64,000 nt of DNA from an uncultured Alphaproteobacteria bacterium (GTDB taxonomy: Bacteria > Pseudomonadota > Alphaproteobacteria > Rs-D84). Below the pieces are notes generated by a model. It had not been told where the DNA came from, did no database searches, and saw only the letters and a list, made by a program, of their open reading frames with translations. The translations under genes and the position numbers were made by a program. The stretch's first letter is position 1, and each line of letters starts with the position of its first letter. Below are positions 8,695-18,852 of this stretch, piece by piece. The stretch lies in NCBI GenBank assembly GCA_947175875.1, contig CAMWON010000004.1, positions 1 through 64,000 on the forward strand, given 5' to 3'.

Positions 8695-11600
8695 AGAACC
8701 GATATGAACCGGACAGTTTAATCTTATGCATTTGGATATCCGCATTGTACTGATAGCGGTAATCCAGACCCACCTGAACCCCGGTCGCCGACAGGAATTC
8801 CATACCGCCCCCGATATTCGCCCACAGCGGGTCGATTTCGATATCGTAGTTGGTAAAGTGCTTCGCCGGCGCAAATTTATACTTTGCCTTGTCCGGTGCG
8901 CCCAGAACATCATATTCCACGCCGATTGATGCGTACGGGCGAATCTGGAACCAGGCGGACGGATAGATGCGCTTTTGTGCAATCAGGCTGTATCCCGGTG
9001 TAAAGATGAAATAACCGTCTGATTTCAGCTTCATATAATCATCGCCGCCGGCCTTTTCCGTTACCGAGAATCCAAAGTTGTATCCGACACGGGCATATAC
9101 GTTGCCGACAATGTACTGATTTAACCAGTCGTGCATCAGGCCCCATTCGGATATCAAGCTGAACGATGTGCCGTCGCCATCAATCGATGACATGTATGTC
9201 TGTTTGCGCGATACATCCAGCCAGTGCAGGTCCAGGAACGCGTTCCCGTATGCGCGCATCTTGGTCCCCAGATTCTGCAACAGGTACGCGCCGATGCCAA
9301 AGTTCGTGTCGGCGACATCGATATCAATGCTGCCCGCGATGGATTCGCCCGGTTTATAGCCCAAATCCATATGATCGTCGTTGCTGCCCGACATGTGGGA
9401 CACGCGTCCCGCCAGACCCAGAATCAACGTCTCGTTCTCCTGCCAGTCGTATCCACCGGTAAAGCTGAACCGGTTACCGTCGGCGTGGTGGCCGTCCGCT
9501 TCGCGCTGGCTGAACATGCCGAAATCAAATTCACCCCATGCCTTGCGCAGATTGCGGTTACGATTCCAGATGAATTCGTCCAGCATATGGTCTTCGAAAT
9601 CACGGAACGACGTGTGCTCGTTCAACGAAATGCTGCCGGCCATCTGTTCAATTTCGCGTGCCTGGAACAGGCGGCTGAAGCGGGACAGGGCGGCGCCGTC
9701 ACGCGTCTGGTCGTAATATTCCATACGATCATAGAGCTGGTTCGCCATCTGTTCCATATTCGTGCCCTTGAATATTACCGGAATGGCGTCAATCGGCGTA
9801 CGGTTGTTGAATTTCATATCCTGCAGCTGGCCCGCAATCAGGTCGTCCAACGCACCGGCGGATACATATTCGCCCTTTGTATGCGTCGGATCGCGGCCGA
9901 CAACGGGCTGAATCTTGAACATTGCCAAGGGACCGCCAAAGCGTGGGTCAAACACGATGAACATGTCGTTCATTGTGCCGGTGCCGTCCGTGTCGCGTAT
10001 TGTCACATATGCCGGCAGGTCTTCGTCTGCGCCGTTGAACATCTCTGCATTGCCATAATAGTCAAAGCATTTGGAACCGTCCGCATTACAGAACTGAACA
10101 TTCAGATTGCGTATCTTGGTCGCCAGTTCTTCGATGCCATTGTCCGCATGCAGCAACCATATCGCCGTACCCTGGTCAATCATGTCGAATATTTTAATCC
10201 CCAGCTGGCCTGTTTTTGCCGTTTCGCCACCCAGACTCAAAATATCCGTATGCAGGTCGGTTATGAACTTGCCGCCGACGGAAATCAAAGGTTCGCCGTC
10301 AATGGGCTTGGTTATTTTGCCCAGATTGTTGCCTTCGTCCGTGTTTACGGTGGCCCAATAGTTCTGTGTTGTTCCGCCAGTTGTCGCAAACGGCAGTATT
10401 GCGGCAATCAATCCACTGTTATCATTGAAGGTATAGTTGCCGCCAATGCTCATGTGTTTCAGGTTTTCAAAGCGGGTATTGCCGGAAACATTGCCGCCGA
10501 CGCCGACATTCAGCCATTTGTCCGCGCCCGGGCCCACCACGCGCAGGCCGCTTGCGTCAATGTTCTGGGCCACGTCAAGGCTTTCCGTGTTCAGTATCAT
10601 TTGTCCCGATGTCTGGGCGATGCCTGTCACATCAACATAAGACGCTGTGATTGCGTAATTGTTTGATTTTACGTTTACGTCGCGGTTTGACAGCGTGCCG
10701 GTATAATTTTGATACAGCATGTTCTGTTCAAACGCGCTGTTGGTTTTTAGGCCCGCACCGGCCAGAACTGTTGTTCCGGTCCAGTCAATTGCACTTGTGG
10801 TTGTCAGGCCCGTACCGGAGTCCAGTGTTAGTGCGCCGGTGGATGTAATTGTTTCCGTTATGTCGATTCCCGTGCGCGCCGCCAGCGACAGTGTGGCGTT
10901 GTTTGTGACGCTTTTCGCGCTGACCTTGCCGGAATTTGAACCGATATACGCCATGCCGCTGTTTGCGATGATGTCACCGGTAATCGTGGCATTGTTGGTC
11001 ATGTTATAGACGTTCATGTTGCCATTCGCAATAAAGTCACCCTTTACCGTCAGCGAATCGGCGGACATGTTGCCGGAACGTGTGATATTCAGCGCACCGG
11101 CACTGGCGTTGTCGTCCTGAATCATGTTGCCGTTTACCGTGACAGGGCCGCGGATTACCGTGTCGTCGGCCGCGATATTGACGACCGCGCCACTGGCAAT
11201 GTCCAGCGCACCGTTTGCAGTCAGCGAATCGGCCGCCGTAATATCCATTGTGCCGGCCGCGGCGTTCAGGGCGCCGGTGGTTATATTTGTTGCGACCAGT
11301 TCCGCGCGATTGTTGTTGGTCAAATCCGACATTTGTATGGTTGCGGCGTCTATTTTCAGGGCGCCGGTTGTCGCGACGGTAACCGCATTGTCAACGTATG
11401 TCGTGCCGGCCGCGGTCATGTTTAACGTGCCGTTGTCGGTGATTGTGCCGCGGATTGTGATATCGCGACCGGACGTCAGATTCAGTGTATTGCCTGACGC
11501 CAGATCGATTGCGCCGGCGGCAATGTCGCCGTTTTCATGCGTTGTTTTTAATGTCAATGTGTTGGTGTCTTTGACAATCAGGCCGGTTGCCGGGTCCACG

Positions 11601-13849
11601 GCGGGGTTATTGAACCAGATTGTATCGGCGATATTTATACCATTTTCATTTGTCGCGGTAATCAGGCTGCCGTGCGTTATTAACTGGCCGTTGCCGGACA
11701 GGCTGCCGACGGTTGTTTCCGCACCGTAAAATTCGATGGAGCCAATATTGTTGCCAGTATCTTTGTTTGCCGTGACATCGCCAGTGATGGTGGTTTGGCT
11801 GGCGGTTGAGTTCCCAAAGATCAGATTCCCAAGGCCGGCCGCGGCAACGTCGCCGCCAACCGTTATCACGTTGTTCCCGGCGATAAATTGTGCCTTGCGG
11901 TTATAGTCGCTTTGCGTGGCGTTGATGTTGCCGCCAATTGACAGGCCGTTTGCCGATGTTAATACAAAGTTTTGCACGCCTGCGCCGCCGATATTGACCG
12001 CCCCCGCGGCCAGTGCCGGCGTTGCGGACAGTACGACGTCGCCGTTAATCTGGGTTTCGCCGTCGACAGTTATGTTCGTTGTGGCGCCGCCGATATTAAG
12101 TGCACCGTCTGTGACGCGCATATCGCCGTTGATATCAATTAAGCCAATCAAAGAGTTCAGATTTACAATACCGCCAGCCGCATACAGCGCGCCCAATGAT
12201 ACCGCGCCTGAATTTTTATCAGAGCCCAATATCGACATTGTGCCGTCATTATTCGTGATTGTGCCGGTTATGTCGATTTCGCGCGAATCGATAAGCATGT
12301 TGCCGCCATTGTTTGTGACGGTGCCGTTGACCGTTATCTTGCCGGTTGTCGAGGTCAGCGATGAAATATGCATTTCGCCGGAATTGGTAACCGATGCCGG
12401 TGCGGAGGTTGTGCCGATTGTAACGCCGCCTTCGCCGGATATTGTGGTTGTTGCGCCTGAGGCATTGACGACCGCGCCACCAATTGTTAATTCGCGCGCC
12501 GCCGCAAGTGTGGTGGTGCCGGTATTTCCCGTAACGCCGTTTGCGATTTTAATATTGCCGTTTGATGCGCCTGTGCCTGTTGCCGTTATATTCAGTGCGG
12601 AGCCGGTATTGATTACAGAATTGGCCGCAATATCCTGGGCTGTTATTTTCATATTTGCATTTGTGTTGGAAATGCTGTCAGACTGGCCGTTTATTATATC
12701 TGTCGCCAGCGTCAAATTACCGTTGCGTATGGTTACATTGAACTGGTTCAGCTTGTTAGAGAACAGTTGCAACCAGTTATCGTTGCCGCCCACATCCAGC
12801 GTGCCCGTTGTCAGGTTAAATGTATTGGTAATAGCCATGGCACTGGTGTCAAAGCCGTTTGCCAGTGTCAGTGCGCCGCCGATTTCCAGTGTCAGATTGC
12901 CGCTGTTTACAAATGATGCGTTATTATGTGCCGCGTCTGTGCCGTTAACAGTCAAGTTTTTGGCGGTAATTACCATGTCACCGGCCTCGTTTGTCATGGC
13001 GCCCGCCACGGTAATGTCCGTGTCTGTGGTAATGGTAAACGATTTGCCGCCCTTGTTTTCGATAACACCGCTGGATGTCAGATTGCCCGACAAATTGATG
13101 TTCATTGCGCCGGCATTGTTCTGAATGTTGCCGGATTTTATGGACGCGGCTGTTATGTTGGTTGCCGTGGCGTTGTTAGAGGATGTGATTGTGCCGCCGT
13201 TTGTGTTCAGGCCGCCGGTCATTATAATATTGCCGTCCGCATCCAGATGGCCGATTGTCATTGTGCCACCCATATTGGCGATAGAGCCGGTCGACATCGA
13301 TTCGGCGTTTATATCCATGGATGTTGCGTTCGTGTTGTTGCGAATCGTTCCGGTTGTGGTAAACGCGCCGATATTTGTCAAATCCAGGCGCCCGCTGTTA
13401 TCCAGTGCGATATTGTCCGCCGCACCGATTGTCATGGATGTTGTGTTGCCGCCTGTCTGGCCGATTTTCAAGTAATTGCCGTTTTCGACCTGTAACATGG
13501 CGCCGATGCTAATCGGGCCGGCAGATGTAATTGAAAAGCCGGTGTTTATGTCGCCTGCGGTTGTCTCATTTAATATGAATATCCAGCCTGTTTCCGTACC
13601 GGCATTGCGACCGACAATCAGACCGCCCGTAATATCAATGCCGTTATTGTCCACCGTCAGGGATTTTGCCGGGTTGGCATATGACGGATTGTTCTTAATA
13701 AGAACACTGTTGCTGGCATCGGTCAGATGCAGCGTCGTATCCGTGACGTTGATTATTCCGTTATTGTCGGACGGAAATAAATCAGTGGTGGCTGCCATCG
13801 CGCCAATCGGAGTCAGGCAGAAAATAAAAGAAAATAGCTTTTTTATCAT
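8693..13849 (-). CDS. Autotransporter (type V secretion) with long Asn/Thr/Gly-rich passenger
   Basis: A 1718-residue protein. The signal peptide (MIKKLFSFIFCLTPIGAMA) is followed by roughly 1150 residues of low-complexity Asn/Thr/Gly/Ala repeats of the NxGxxxI, GxLxxxGxITI kind, typical of a right-handed beta-helix passenger. A linker region (about 1250-1430) leads to a C-terminal 12-strand-type beta-barrel (starting near WGEFDFGMFSQRE) that ends in SGSYRF, with the terminal Phe read by the BAM complex. The passenger is nearly Cys-free, as is usual for autotransporters. The start at 13849 was chosen because the signal peptide begins there; no clear Shine-Dalgarno is seen. Likely role is surface adhesion or display; ligand unknown. 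Confidence 0.9.
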   Translation of the reverse strand: MIKKLFSFIFCLTPIGAMAATTDLFPSDNNGIINVTDTTLHLTDASNSVLIKNNPSYANPAKSLTVDNNGIDITGGLIVGRNAGTETGWIFILNETTAGDINTGFSITSAGPISIGAMLQVENGNYLKIGQTGGNTTSMTIGAADNIALDNSGRLDLTNIGAFTTTGTIRNNTNATSMDINAESMSTGSIANMGGTMTIGHLDADGNIIMTGGLNTNGGTITSSNNATATNITAASIKSGNIQNNAGAMNINLSGNLTSSGVIENKGGKSFTITTDTDITVAGAMTNEAGDMVITAKNLTVNGTDAAHNNASFVNSGNLTLEIGGALTLANGFDTSAMAITNTFNLTTGTLDVGGNDNWLQLFSNKLNQFNVTIRNGNLTLATDIINGQSDSISNTNANMKITAQDIAANSVINTGSALNITATGTGASNGNIKIANGVTGNTGTTTLAAARELTIGGAVVNASGATTTISGEGGVTIGTTSAPASVTNSGEMHISSLTSTTGKITVNGTVTNNGGNMLIDSREIDITGTITNNDGTMSILGSDKNSGAVSLGALYAAGGIVNLNSLIGLIDINGDMRVTDGALNIGGATTNITVDGETQINGDVVLSATPALAAGAVNIGGAGVQNFVLTSANGLSIGGNINATQSDYNRKAQFIAGNNVITVGGDVAAAGLGNLIFGNSTASQTTITGDVTANKDTGNNIGSIEFYGAETTVGSLSGNGQLITHGSLITATNENGINIADTIWFNNPAVDPATGLIVKDTNTLTLKTTHENGDIAAGAIDLASGNTLNLTSGRDITIRGTITDNGTLNMTAAGTTYVDNAVTVATTGALKIDAATIQMSDLTNNNRAELVATNITTGALNAAAGTMDITAADSLTANGALDIASGAVVNIAADDTVIRGPVTVNGNMIQDDNASAGALNITRSGNMSADSLTVKGDFIANGNMNVYNMTNNATITGDIIANSGMAYIGSNSGKVSAKSVTNNATLSLAARTGIDITETITSTGALTLDSGTGLTTTSAIDWTGTTVLAGAGLKTNSAFEQNMLYQNYTGTLSNRDVNVKSNNYAITASYVDVTGIAQTSGQMILNTESLDVAQNIDASGLRVVGPGADKWLNVGVGGNVSGNTRFENLKHMSIGGNYTFNDNSGLIAAILPFATTGGTTQNYWATVNTDEGNNLGKITKPIDGEPLISVGGKFITDLHTDILSLGGETAKTGQLGIKIFDMIDQGTAIWLLHADNGIEELATKIRNLNVQFCNADGSKCFDYYGNAEMFNGADEDLPAYVTIRDTDGTGTMNDMFIVFDPRFGGPLAMFKIQPVVGRDPTHTKGEYVSAGALDDLIAGQLQDMKFNNRTPIDAIPVIFKGTNMEQMANQLYDRMEYYDQTRDGAALSRFSRLFQAREIEQMAGSISLNEHTSFRDFEDHMLDEFIWNRNRNLRKAWGEFDFGMFSQREADGHHADGNRFSFTGGYDWQENETLILGLAGRVSHMSGSNDDHMDLGYKPGESIAGSIDIDVADTNFGIGAYLLQNLGTKMRAYGNAFLDLHWLDVSRKQTYMSSIDGDGTSFSLISEWGLMHDWLNQYIVGNVYARVGYNFGFSVTEKAGGDDYMKLKSDGYFIFTPGYSLIAQKRIYPSAWFQIRPYASIGVEYDVLGAPDKAKYKFAPAKHFTNYDIEIDPLWANIGGGMEFLSATGVQVGLDYRYQYNADIQMHKIKLSGSYRF

Positions 13850-13936
13850 ATTTTTTTGTTTATTTTTGATTCTGATTGTGCTCTTATTGTTCAACAAATT
13901 GGTAAGGTAAGGCAAGTCAAAAAATACGATTTGTAA

Positions 13937-15228
<1,292 letters not shown>

Positions 15229-15229
<1 letters not shown>

Positions 15230-15447
15230 TGGTGCATGCCATGCATATATCGCCCGATGTTTTGCTGTATGCAAAGTATGCGGGGGCCGCAATGATACTA
15301 ATTATCATTGGTCTGGCGCCCGCATGGCTGGCGCGCCAGACCAAAAAAGACAAATGGGATATGGGCCTTATCCGCGTGGCCAGCTGGCTGTTCGGGTGGA
15401 CCGGCGTCGGTTGGCTGTGGGCGCTGTATTGGGCGGTACGCAAATAA
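15229..15447 (+). CDS. Small membrane protein, superinfection-immunity (Imm-like) family
   Basis: A 72-residue protein with two hydrophobic segments (AGAAMILIIIGLAPAWLA and the C-terminal WLFGWTGVGWLWALYWAV). The second segment matches the FLGWTGIGWIxALIWA-type hallmark of the superinfection immunity family named after phage T4 Imm; members are widespread in bacteria and mostly uncharacterised, so the phage role should not be assumed. The start overlaps the eno stop codon (TAATG); an internal Met at residue 5 is an alternative. Followed by a terminator. Confidence 0.65.
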
Positions 15448-15474
15448 AAATCCCGGGGAATCCCGGGATTTTTT
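15446..15474 (+). terminator. Intrinsic terminator of the eno operon
   Basis: AAATCCCGG/CCGGGATTT hairpin followed by a T run. Confidence 0.85.
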
Positions 15475-15513
15475 AATAAGCCATGCTTATTTATAGTGAT
15501 GTTAGAAACTGTG

Positions 15514-15867
15514 TTAATTTGAACCTGTCATGTATGCCGCCACGGTGCATAAACATTTGCGCTGGGGCGCGGTCATTTTAGAGTACATTAGATTTATTGT
15601 CTGGGCGATATGCGGGTCCTGCATGTACGGCGCTGTGGCGCCGTCAATTAACTGGCCCACGGTCATTTCAAATGCGGTGGCGATTTTATGCAATGTGCCG
15701 GCGGCAATTCGATTTTCAGCCGATTCGTAATTGTGGATTTGCTGAAACGTGACGCCGGCGGCGCGTGCCAGGTCCGCCTGGGACATTCCCATTTTTGTGC
15801 GCTGCATCGCGATAATTTGCCCCAGGCGTTTTTCAAAATCAGTGGCGCCGAATTTACGTCCGCTCAT
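15514..15867 (-). CDS. XRE-family helix-turn-helix transcriptional regulator
   Basis: A 117-residue DNA-binding protein. Residues about 13-75 form an HTH_3/Cro-CI domain (MSQADLARAAGVTFQQIHNYESAEN with the recognition helix, then LHKIATAFEMTVGQLI). The C-terminal 40 residues (MTAPQRKCLCTVAAYM) carry no recognised ligand domain. The true start is the ATG at 15867 preceded by GGGGGAAA; the reading frame upstream runs through the leader's hairpin and is not coding. The gene stands behind the same leader RNA family as the exported Cys-rich proteins, which suggests a regulatory link, though its targets are unknown. Confidence 0.8.
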   Translation of the reverse strand: MSGRKFGATDFEKRLGQIIAMQRTKMGMSQADLARAAGVTFQQIHNYESAENRIAAGTLHKIATAFEMTVGQLIDGATAPYMQDPHIAQTINLMYSKMTAPQRKCLCTVAAYMTGSN

Positions 15868-16077
15868 TCCCGGTTTCCCCCGTTTTTTATAATAAAAAAA
15901 CCACATGAATTATTTCAGGTGGTTGGAGGCAGAAAACAATACGAAACCGATTGCTCTGCTTATTCAATATATTCGCAGACCTCCAACCAAAGGGTTGGAC
16001 GTGTTTTACGCCCACGCGGGCGGTTCGTATTGTGGAGTTTCTGGCCCCAATTTGTAACAGGATTAAAAACCGGTTAT
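15868..16077 (-). promoter_or_regulatory. Structured leader RNA, copy 2b (before HTH regulator)
   Basis: Same plan as copy 1 with recoded stems. P3 is CGCCC-gcgt-GGGCG. The switch strand GGTTGGAGG pairs with upstream CCAACC or downstream CCTCCAACC (9 bp, perfect). The loop GAATATATTGAATAA (15974-15960) is closed by TCTGC/GCAGA, a 5-bp stem that differs from the other copies but keeps pairing. P6 is CAAT/ATTG. A terminator-like hairpin with a long T run lies before GGGGGAAACC and the ATG. TATAAT at 16089-16084, with a weak -35 (TGGAAA), is its likely promoter. P1 is not evident. Confidence 0.75.
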
Positions 16078-16135
16078 GCGTCCATTATATCATTGCGATG
16101 CCTGATTTCCACCAAAAAACGCCGCAATAAAATAT

Positions 16136-16305
16136 AAAAACCCATCAAATAAAGACGGGCTGGAGGTTAGCGTTAGCACGTTAGGATGCATCACCGTTTA
16201 TTCAATGTATTCACGGCCTCCAACCCATACGGATTGGACTTTTCGCCCGCGTGGGCGCCTAACGCGCGAGACGCTACTCCCGCATAACGGTTATATGCCG
16301 TTACA
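16136..16305 (-). ncRNA. Orphan copy of the leader RNA (copy 2a), tandem to copy 2b
   Basis: Minus-strand RNA with its own promoter. P1 is TAACGG/CCGTTA, P2 GCGGGAG/CTCGC, P3 CGCCC-acgc-GGGCG, P4 CCAATCC-gtat-GGGTTGG, and the long-range helix GGGTTGGAGG with CCTCCAGCCC. The loop GAATACATTGAATAA (16212-16198, one substitution) is closed by CCGT/ACGG. It ends with the terminator CCCGTC/GATGGG plus TTTTT. No ORF follows before copy 2b starts about 50 nt later, so it is either a stand-alone small RNA or the relic of a lost gene. Confidence 0.7.
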
Positions 16306-16311
16306 ATATGT

Positions 16312-16340
16312 ACTATATCCTAAAAATGTGCAGAATGCAA
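16312..16340 (-). promoter_or_regulatory. Promoter of leader copy 2a
   Basis: Minus-strand TTGCAT (16340-16335), 17-nt spacer, TATAGT (16317-16312). Confidence 0.6.
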
Positions 16341-16347
16341 ATGAATA

Positions 16348-16518
16348 CTGGATTGCCACGGGATAGACGGGCTGGACTCATTGTCATTGCGAGCGTATGC
16401 GAAGCAATCCAGTAAATAATGAACATAACCGCTTTGTTCTGGATTGCCGCGGTCGTTTTACTCCCTCGCAATGACAGTGAGCCTGGAACGATTATCATTG
16501 CGAGGATGCGGCAATCCA
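16348..16518. repeat. Palindromic dispersed-repeat cluster (CATTGCGAG...GCAATCC type)
   Basis: Four partial copies of one motif alternate in orientation: CTGGATTGCC (16348), TGTCATTGCGAG...GCAATCCAG (16382-16412), its inverted partner CTGGATTGC...CTCGCAATGACA (16439-16476), and TCATTGCGAG...GCAATCCA (16495-16518). The two middle copies form a 95-bp imperfect palindrome. This looks like a REP/MITE-type non-coding repeat; similar CATTGCGAG/GCAATCC palindromes are known to recur in many bacterial genomes. Confidence 0.75.
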
Positions 16519-16519
16519 T

Positions 16520-16546
16520 AAAAAAACGCCCCAATCGGGGCGTTTT
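16520..16546. terminator. Intrinsic terminator downstream of ssb
   Basis: AACGCCCC-aat-CGGGGCGTT hairpin with A and T runs, about 120 bp beyond the ssb stop codon. Confidence 0.8.
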
Positions 16547-16558
16547 GAAATATTTCGT

Positions 16559-16675
16559 CATTCCATTAAAACGGGATATCGCTCGGCCGTCGGCCTGCGC
16601 GTATCCTCGTAGTTGCTCGAATAAATTCTCGCATACTCGGATTCATCGCCTTCGGCTTCCGCCATTCCATTAAAA
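16559..16675 (-). repeat. 104-bp unit bounded by 13-bp direct repeats, duplicating the SSB tip
   Basis: CATTCCATTAAAA occurs at 16559-16571 and 16663-16675. On the minus strand both copies end a ...DIPF-stop reading (GACATTCCATTTTAA, the real ssb end, and GATATCCCGTTTTAA). The unit between them could encode either a 35-residue acidic/basic peptide starting MAEAEGDESEYARIY or, in another frame, a tail ending RRPSDIPF. It is either a relic of an ssb duplication or a small insertion with target duplication. Confidence 0.5.
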
Positions 16676-17131
16676 TGGAATGTCGTCGCCGATTTCTGCA
16701 ACGGATATTTCCTCGCGCGGGGCAGGGGCCGCCGCCGGTGCGCCGTAATCGCCGCCCGGCATGCCGCCGTCCATCGCCTTTACACCGCCCAGAATTACCA
16801 TCTGGCCCGCGAACGGGTTTAACACAACCTCGGTCGTGTAAACGTCCATTCCCTGCTGGTTCTGCCATTTGCGGGTTTTCAACGCGCCTTCCAGGTACAG
16901 TTTTGTTCCCTTTTGCAGCATGCGTTCGGCAACATCAACCAAGTTCGGGTTGAATATTACAACGCGATGCCATTCGGTTTGTTCTTTCTGTTCGCCTGTC
17001 TGGCGGTCGCGCCAGCGCTCGGATGTCGCCAATGAAAAGCTGACCACTTTCTGACCGCTGTTCATTGTGCGGACCTGTGGGTCCTGGCCCACGTTGCCAA
17101 CCAGTATGACTTTGTTTATGCTGCCTGCCAT
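16670..17131 (-). CDS. ssb: Single-stranded DNA-binding protein
   Basis: A 153-residue SSB. The OB fold covers about residues 1-110 ([16 protein letters not shown], then [12 protein letters not shown] and [21 protein letters not shown]). A short Gly/Pro/Ala linker leads to the acidic tip DDIPF, the docking peptide for replication and repair partners. Length is on the short side of normal because the linker is short. AAGGAAGAAG precedes the ATG. The tip is repeated in a non-coding copy 104 bp downstream. Confidence 0.96.
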   Translation of the reverse strand: MAGSINKVILVGNVGQDPQVRTMNSGQKVVSFSLATSERWRDRQTGEQKEQTEWHRVVIFNPNLVDVAERMLQKGTKLYLEGALKTRKWQNQQGMDVYTTEVVLNPFAGQMVILGGVKAMDGGMPGGDYGAPAAAPAPREEISVAEIGDDIPF

Positions 17132-17302
17132 ATCTTCTTCCTTTGTTATTTTTTCCTATGATTGATTTGAGCAGGAAAACGGACAAAAAGCAAGGGGAAA
17201 CATGTGCTATCCCGGAAACTTGACTTTTGCGGCGTTTTGTGCTATTATATATGGCGTATGGGGCGTGGTTCTGCGTACCCCTTTCCCACAAAAGGATTTT
17301 AT

Positions 17303-18571
17303 ATGCATATCAATGAACTGAAGGCGAAATCGCCAAAGCAATTATTGAAAATGGCCGAAGACATGGGTATTGAAAACCCGTCGCAGTTAAATGTTCAGCA
17401 GCTGCGCTTTGCCGTTATGCGCGTGTTTGCCGCCGATAAAAAGGTAACGCTGATTGGCGACGGTGTTCTGGAACGCATGCAGGATGGGTTCGGTTTCCTG
17501 CGCGCGCCGGAAAGCAATTATCTGGCCGGGCCGGACGATTTGTATGTTGCACCCGCGCTGATTAAAAAATATGGATTAAAGACCGGCGATTATGTCGAGG
17601 GGCAGATTCAGGCGCCGCAAAACGAATCGGAACGCTATTTCGCGCTGGAAACGATTGAGCGCGTTAACGGCGGCAATCCGGACCAGTTGCGCCATCGCGT
17701 GTCGTTTGACGATATGACGCCGCTGTACCCGGACGAGCAGTTAAAGATGGAGGTTGAAGGCGACAAGGACAAGGGACGCAGCCTGTCCGCGCGTGTTATC
17801 GATTTGATATCCCCGACGGGCAAGGGCCAGCGTTCATTGATTGTTGCGCCGCCGCGTACCGGTAAGACGGTTATGCTGCAGAATATTGCGCATTCCATCG
17901 CGACAAATTATCCGGACGTAAAATTAATTGTTTTGTTGATTGACGAACGTCCGGAAGAGGTTACCGACATGCAGCGCAGCGTCAAGGGTGAGGTTATATC
18001 ATCCACATTTGATGAACCGGCCGCGCGTCATATTCAGGTTGCCGAAATGGTAATCGAAAAGGCCAAGCGCTTGGTAGAGGCGGGCCAGGACGTTGTTATC
18101 CTGTTGGATTCCATTACTAGACTCGGCCGTGCATACAACACGGTTGTGCCGTCAAGCGGCAAGGTTTTGACCGGCGGTGTTGATGCGTACGCGCTGCAGC
18201 GGCCGAAACGCTTTTTCGGTGCGGCCCGTAATATAGAGGGCGGCGGCAGTTTGACCATTATTGCGACGGCGCTGGTCGATACGGGTTCCAAAATGGACGA
18301 GGTTATTTTTGAAGAGTTCAAGGGTACCGGCAACAGCGAAATTATTCTGGACCGCAAGCTGTCCGACAAGCGCGTATATCCGGCGATTGACATTACAAAA
18401 TCCGGCACGCGTAAGGAAGACCTGTTGGTGGGCAAGGAATTGCTGTCGAAAATGTATGTGTTGCGTCGCATTATAAATCCGATGGGCACGCTGGAGGCGA
18501 TGGAGTTCCTGTTGGACAAATTGCGTATGACAAAGACGAATGCGGACTTTTTCGGTTCCATGAATCAGTAA
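17303..18571 (+). CDS. rho: Transcription termination factor Rho
   Basis: A 422-residue hexameric RNA helicase. The N-terminal helical domain ([19 protein letters not shown]), the RNA-binding cold-shock-like domain ([21 protein letters not shown]) and the ATPase core (Walker A PPRTGKT, Walker [18 protein letters not shown]-loop and R-loop region [17 protein letters not shown]) are all present. Length is typical and no inserted domain is seen. The ATG at 17303 follows AAAGGA; upstream in-frame sequence is not Rho-like. Its transcript ends at a strong intrinsic terminator. Confidence 0.97.
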   Translation: MHINELKAKSPKQLLKMAEDMGIENPSQLNVQQLRFAVMRVFAADKKVTLIGDGVLERMQDGFGFLRAPESNYLAGPDDLYVAPALIKKYGLKTGDYVEGQIQAPQNESERYFALETIERVNGGNPDQLRHRVSFDDMTPLYPDEQLKMEVEGDKDKGRSLSARVIDLISPTGKGQRSLIVAPPRTGKTVMLQNIAHSIATNYPDVKLIVLLIDERPEEVTDMQRSVKGEVISSTFDEPAARHIQVAEMVIEKAKRLVEAGQDVVILLDSITRLGRAYNTVVPSSGKVLTGGVDAYALQRPKRFFGAARNIEGGGSLTIIATALVDTGSKMDEVIFEEFKGTGNSEIILDRKLSDKRVYPAIDITKSGTRKEDLLVGKELLSKMYVLRRIINPMGTLEAMEFLLDKLRMTKTNADFFGSMNQ

Positions 18572-18595
18572 AAAAACGCCCAAACGGGCGTTTTT
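18570..18595 (+). terminator. Intrinsic terminator after rho
   Basis: AACGCCC-aaa-CGGGCGTT hairpin with T run directly after the stop codon. Confidence 0.9.
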
Positions 18596-18615
18596 AATTT
18601 AGGGATAATTTGGTT

Positions 18616-18852
18616 ATGCGGTTGTATTTTTGTGCGCTGATATGCATGGCCGTGGGTACTTCTTATTTTGCGGGGCGGACGGTGGGTGCGGCCGAATACC
18701 GGGCACGCATTGCCGCATTAAATGCGGATGCGGTCGCCGCGGCGCATACGGTGATTATTGAAAAAGAGAGAAAAATAGATGCAGAAACATATCGTATGGG
18801 GGCTGGCGATATTCGTCGCGTCTTGCGCGAAAAATACACCATTGCCGAATAA
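18616..18852 (+). CDS. Rz-like inner-membrane spanin candidate
   Basis: A 78-residue protein with an N-terminal signal-anchor (LYFCALICMAVGTSYFAG) and a following Ala/Glu/Arg-rich helix of about 50 residues likely to form a coiled coil, the layout of short phage i-spanins. The following gene starts inside it in another frame and encodes a small lipoprotein, the classical Rz/Rz1 overlap. AGGGA upstream supports the ATG. No other phage genes are adjacent, so this is either a prophage relic or a domesticated pair. Confidence 0.55.
   Translation: MRLYFCALICMAVGTSYFAGRTVGAAEYRARIAALNADAVAAAHTVIIEKERKIDAETYRMGAGDIRRVLREKYTIAE

Noticed and set aside
9224..13910. Long plus-strand ORFs (up to 480 aa) opposite the autotransporter
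   Set aside because: They are shadows of the repetitive minus-strand gene, with no ribosome sites, no recognisable domains and biased composition.
13850..13915. 22-residue N-terminal extension of the autotransporter from a TTG
   Set aside because: The signal peptide starts at the internal Met (13849), and the extension is not signal-like.
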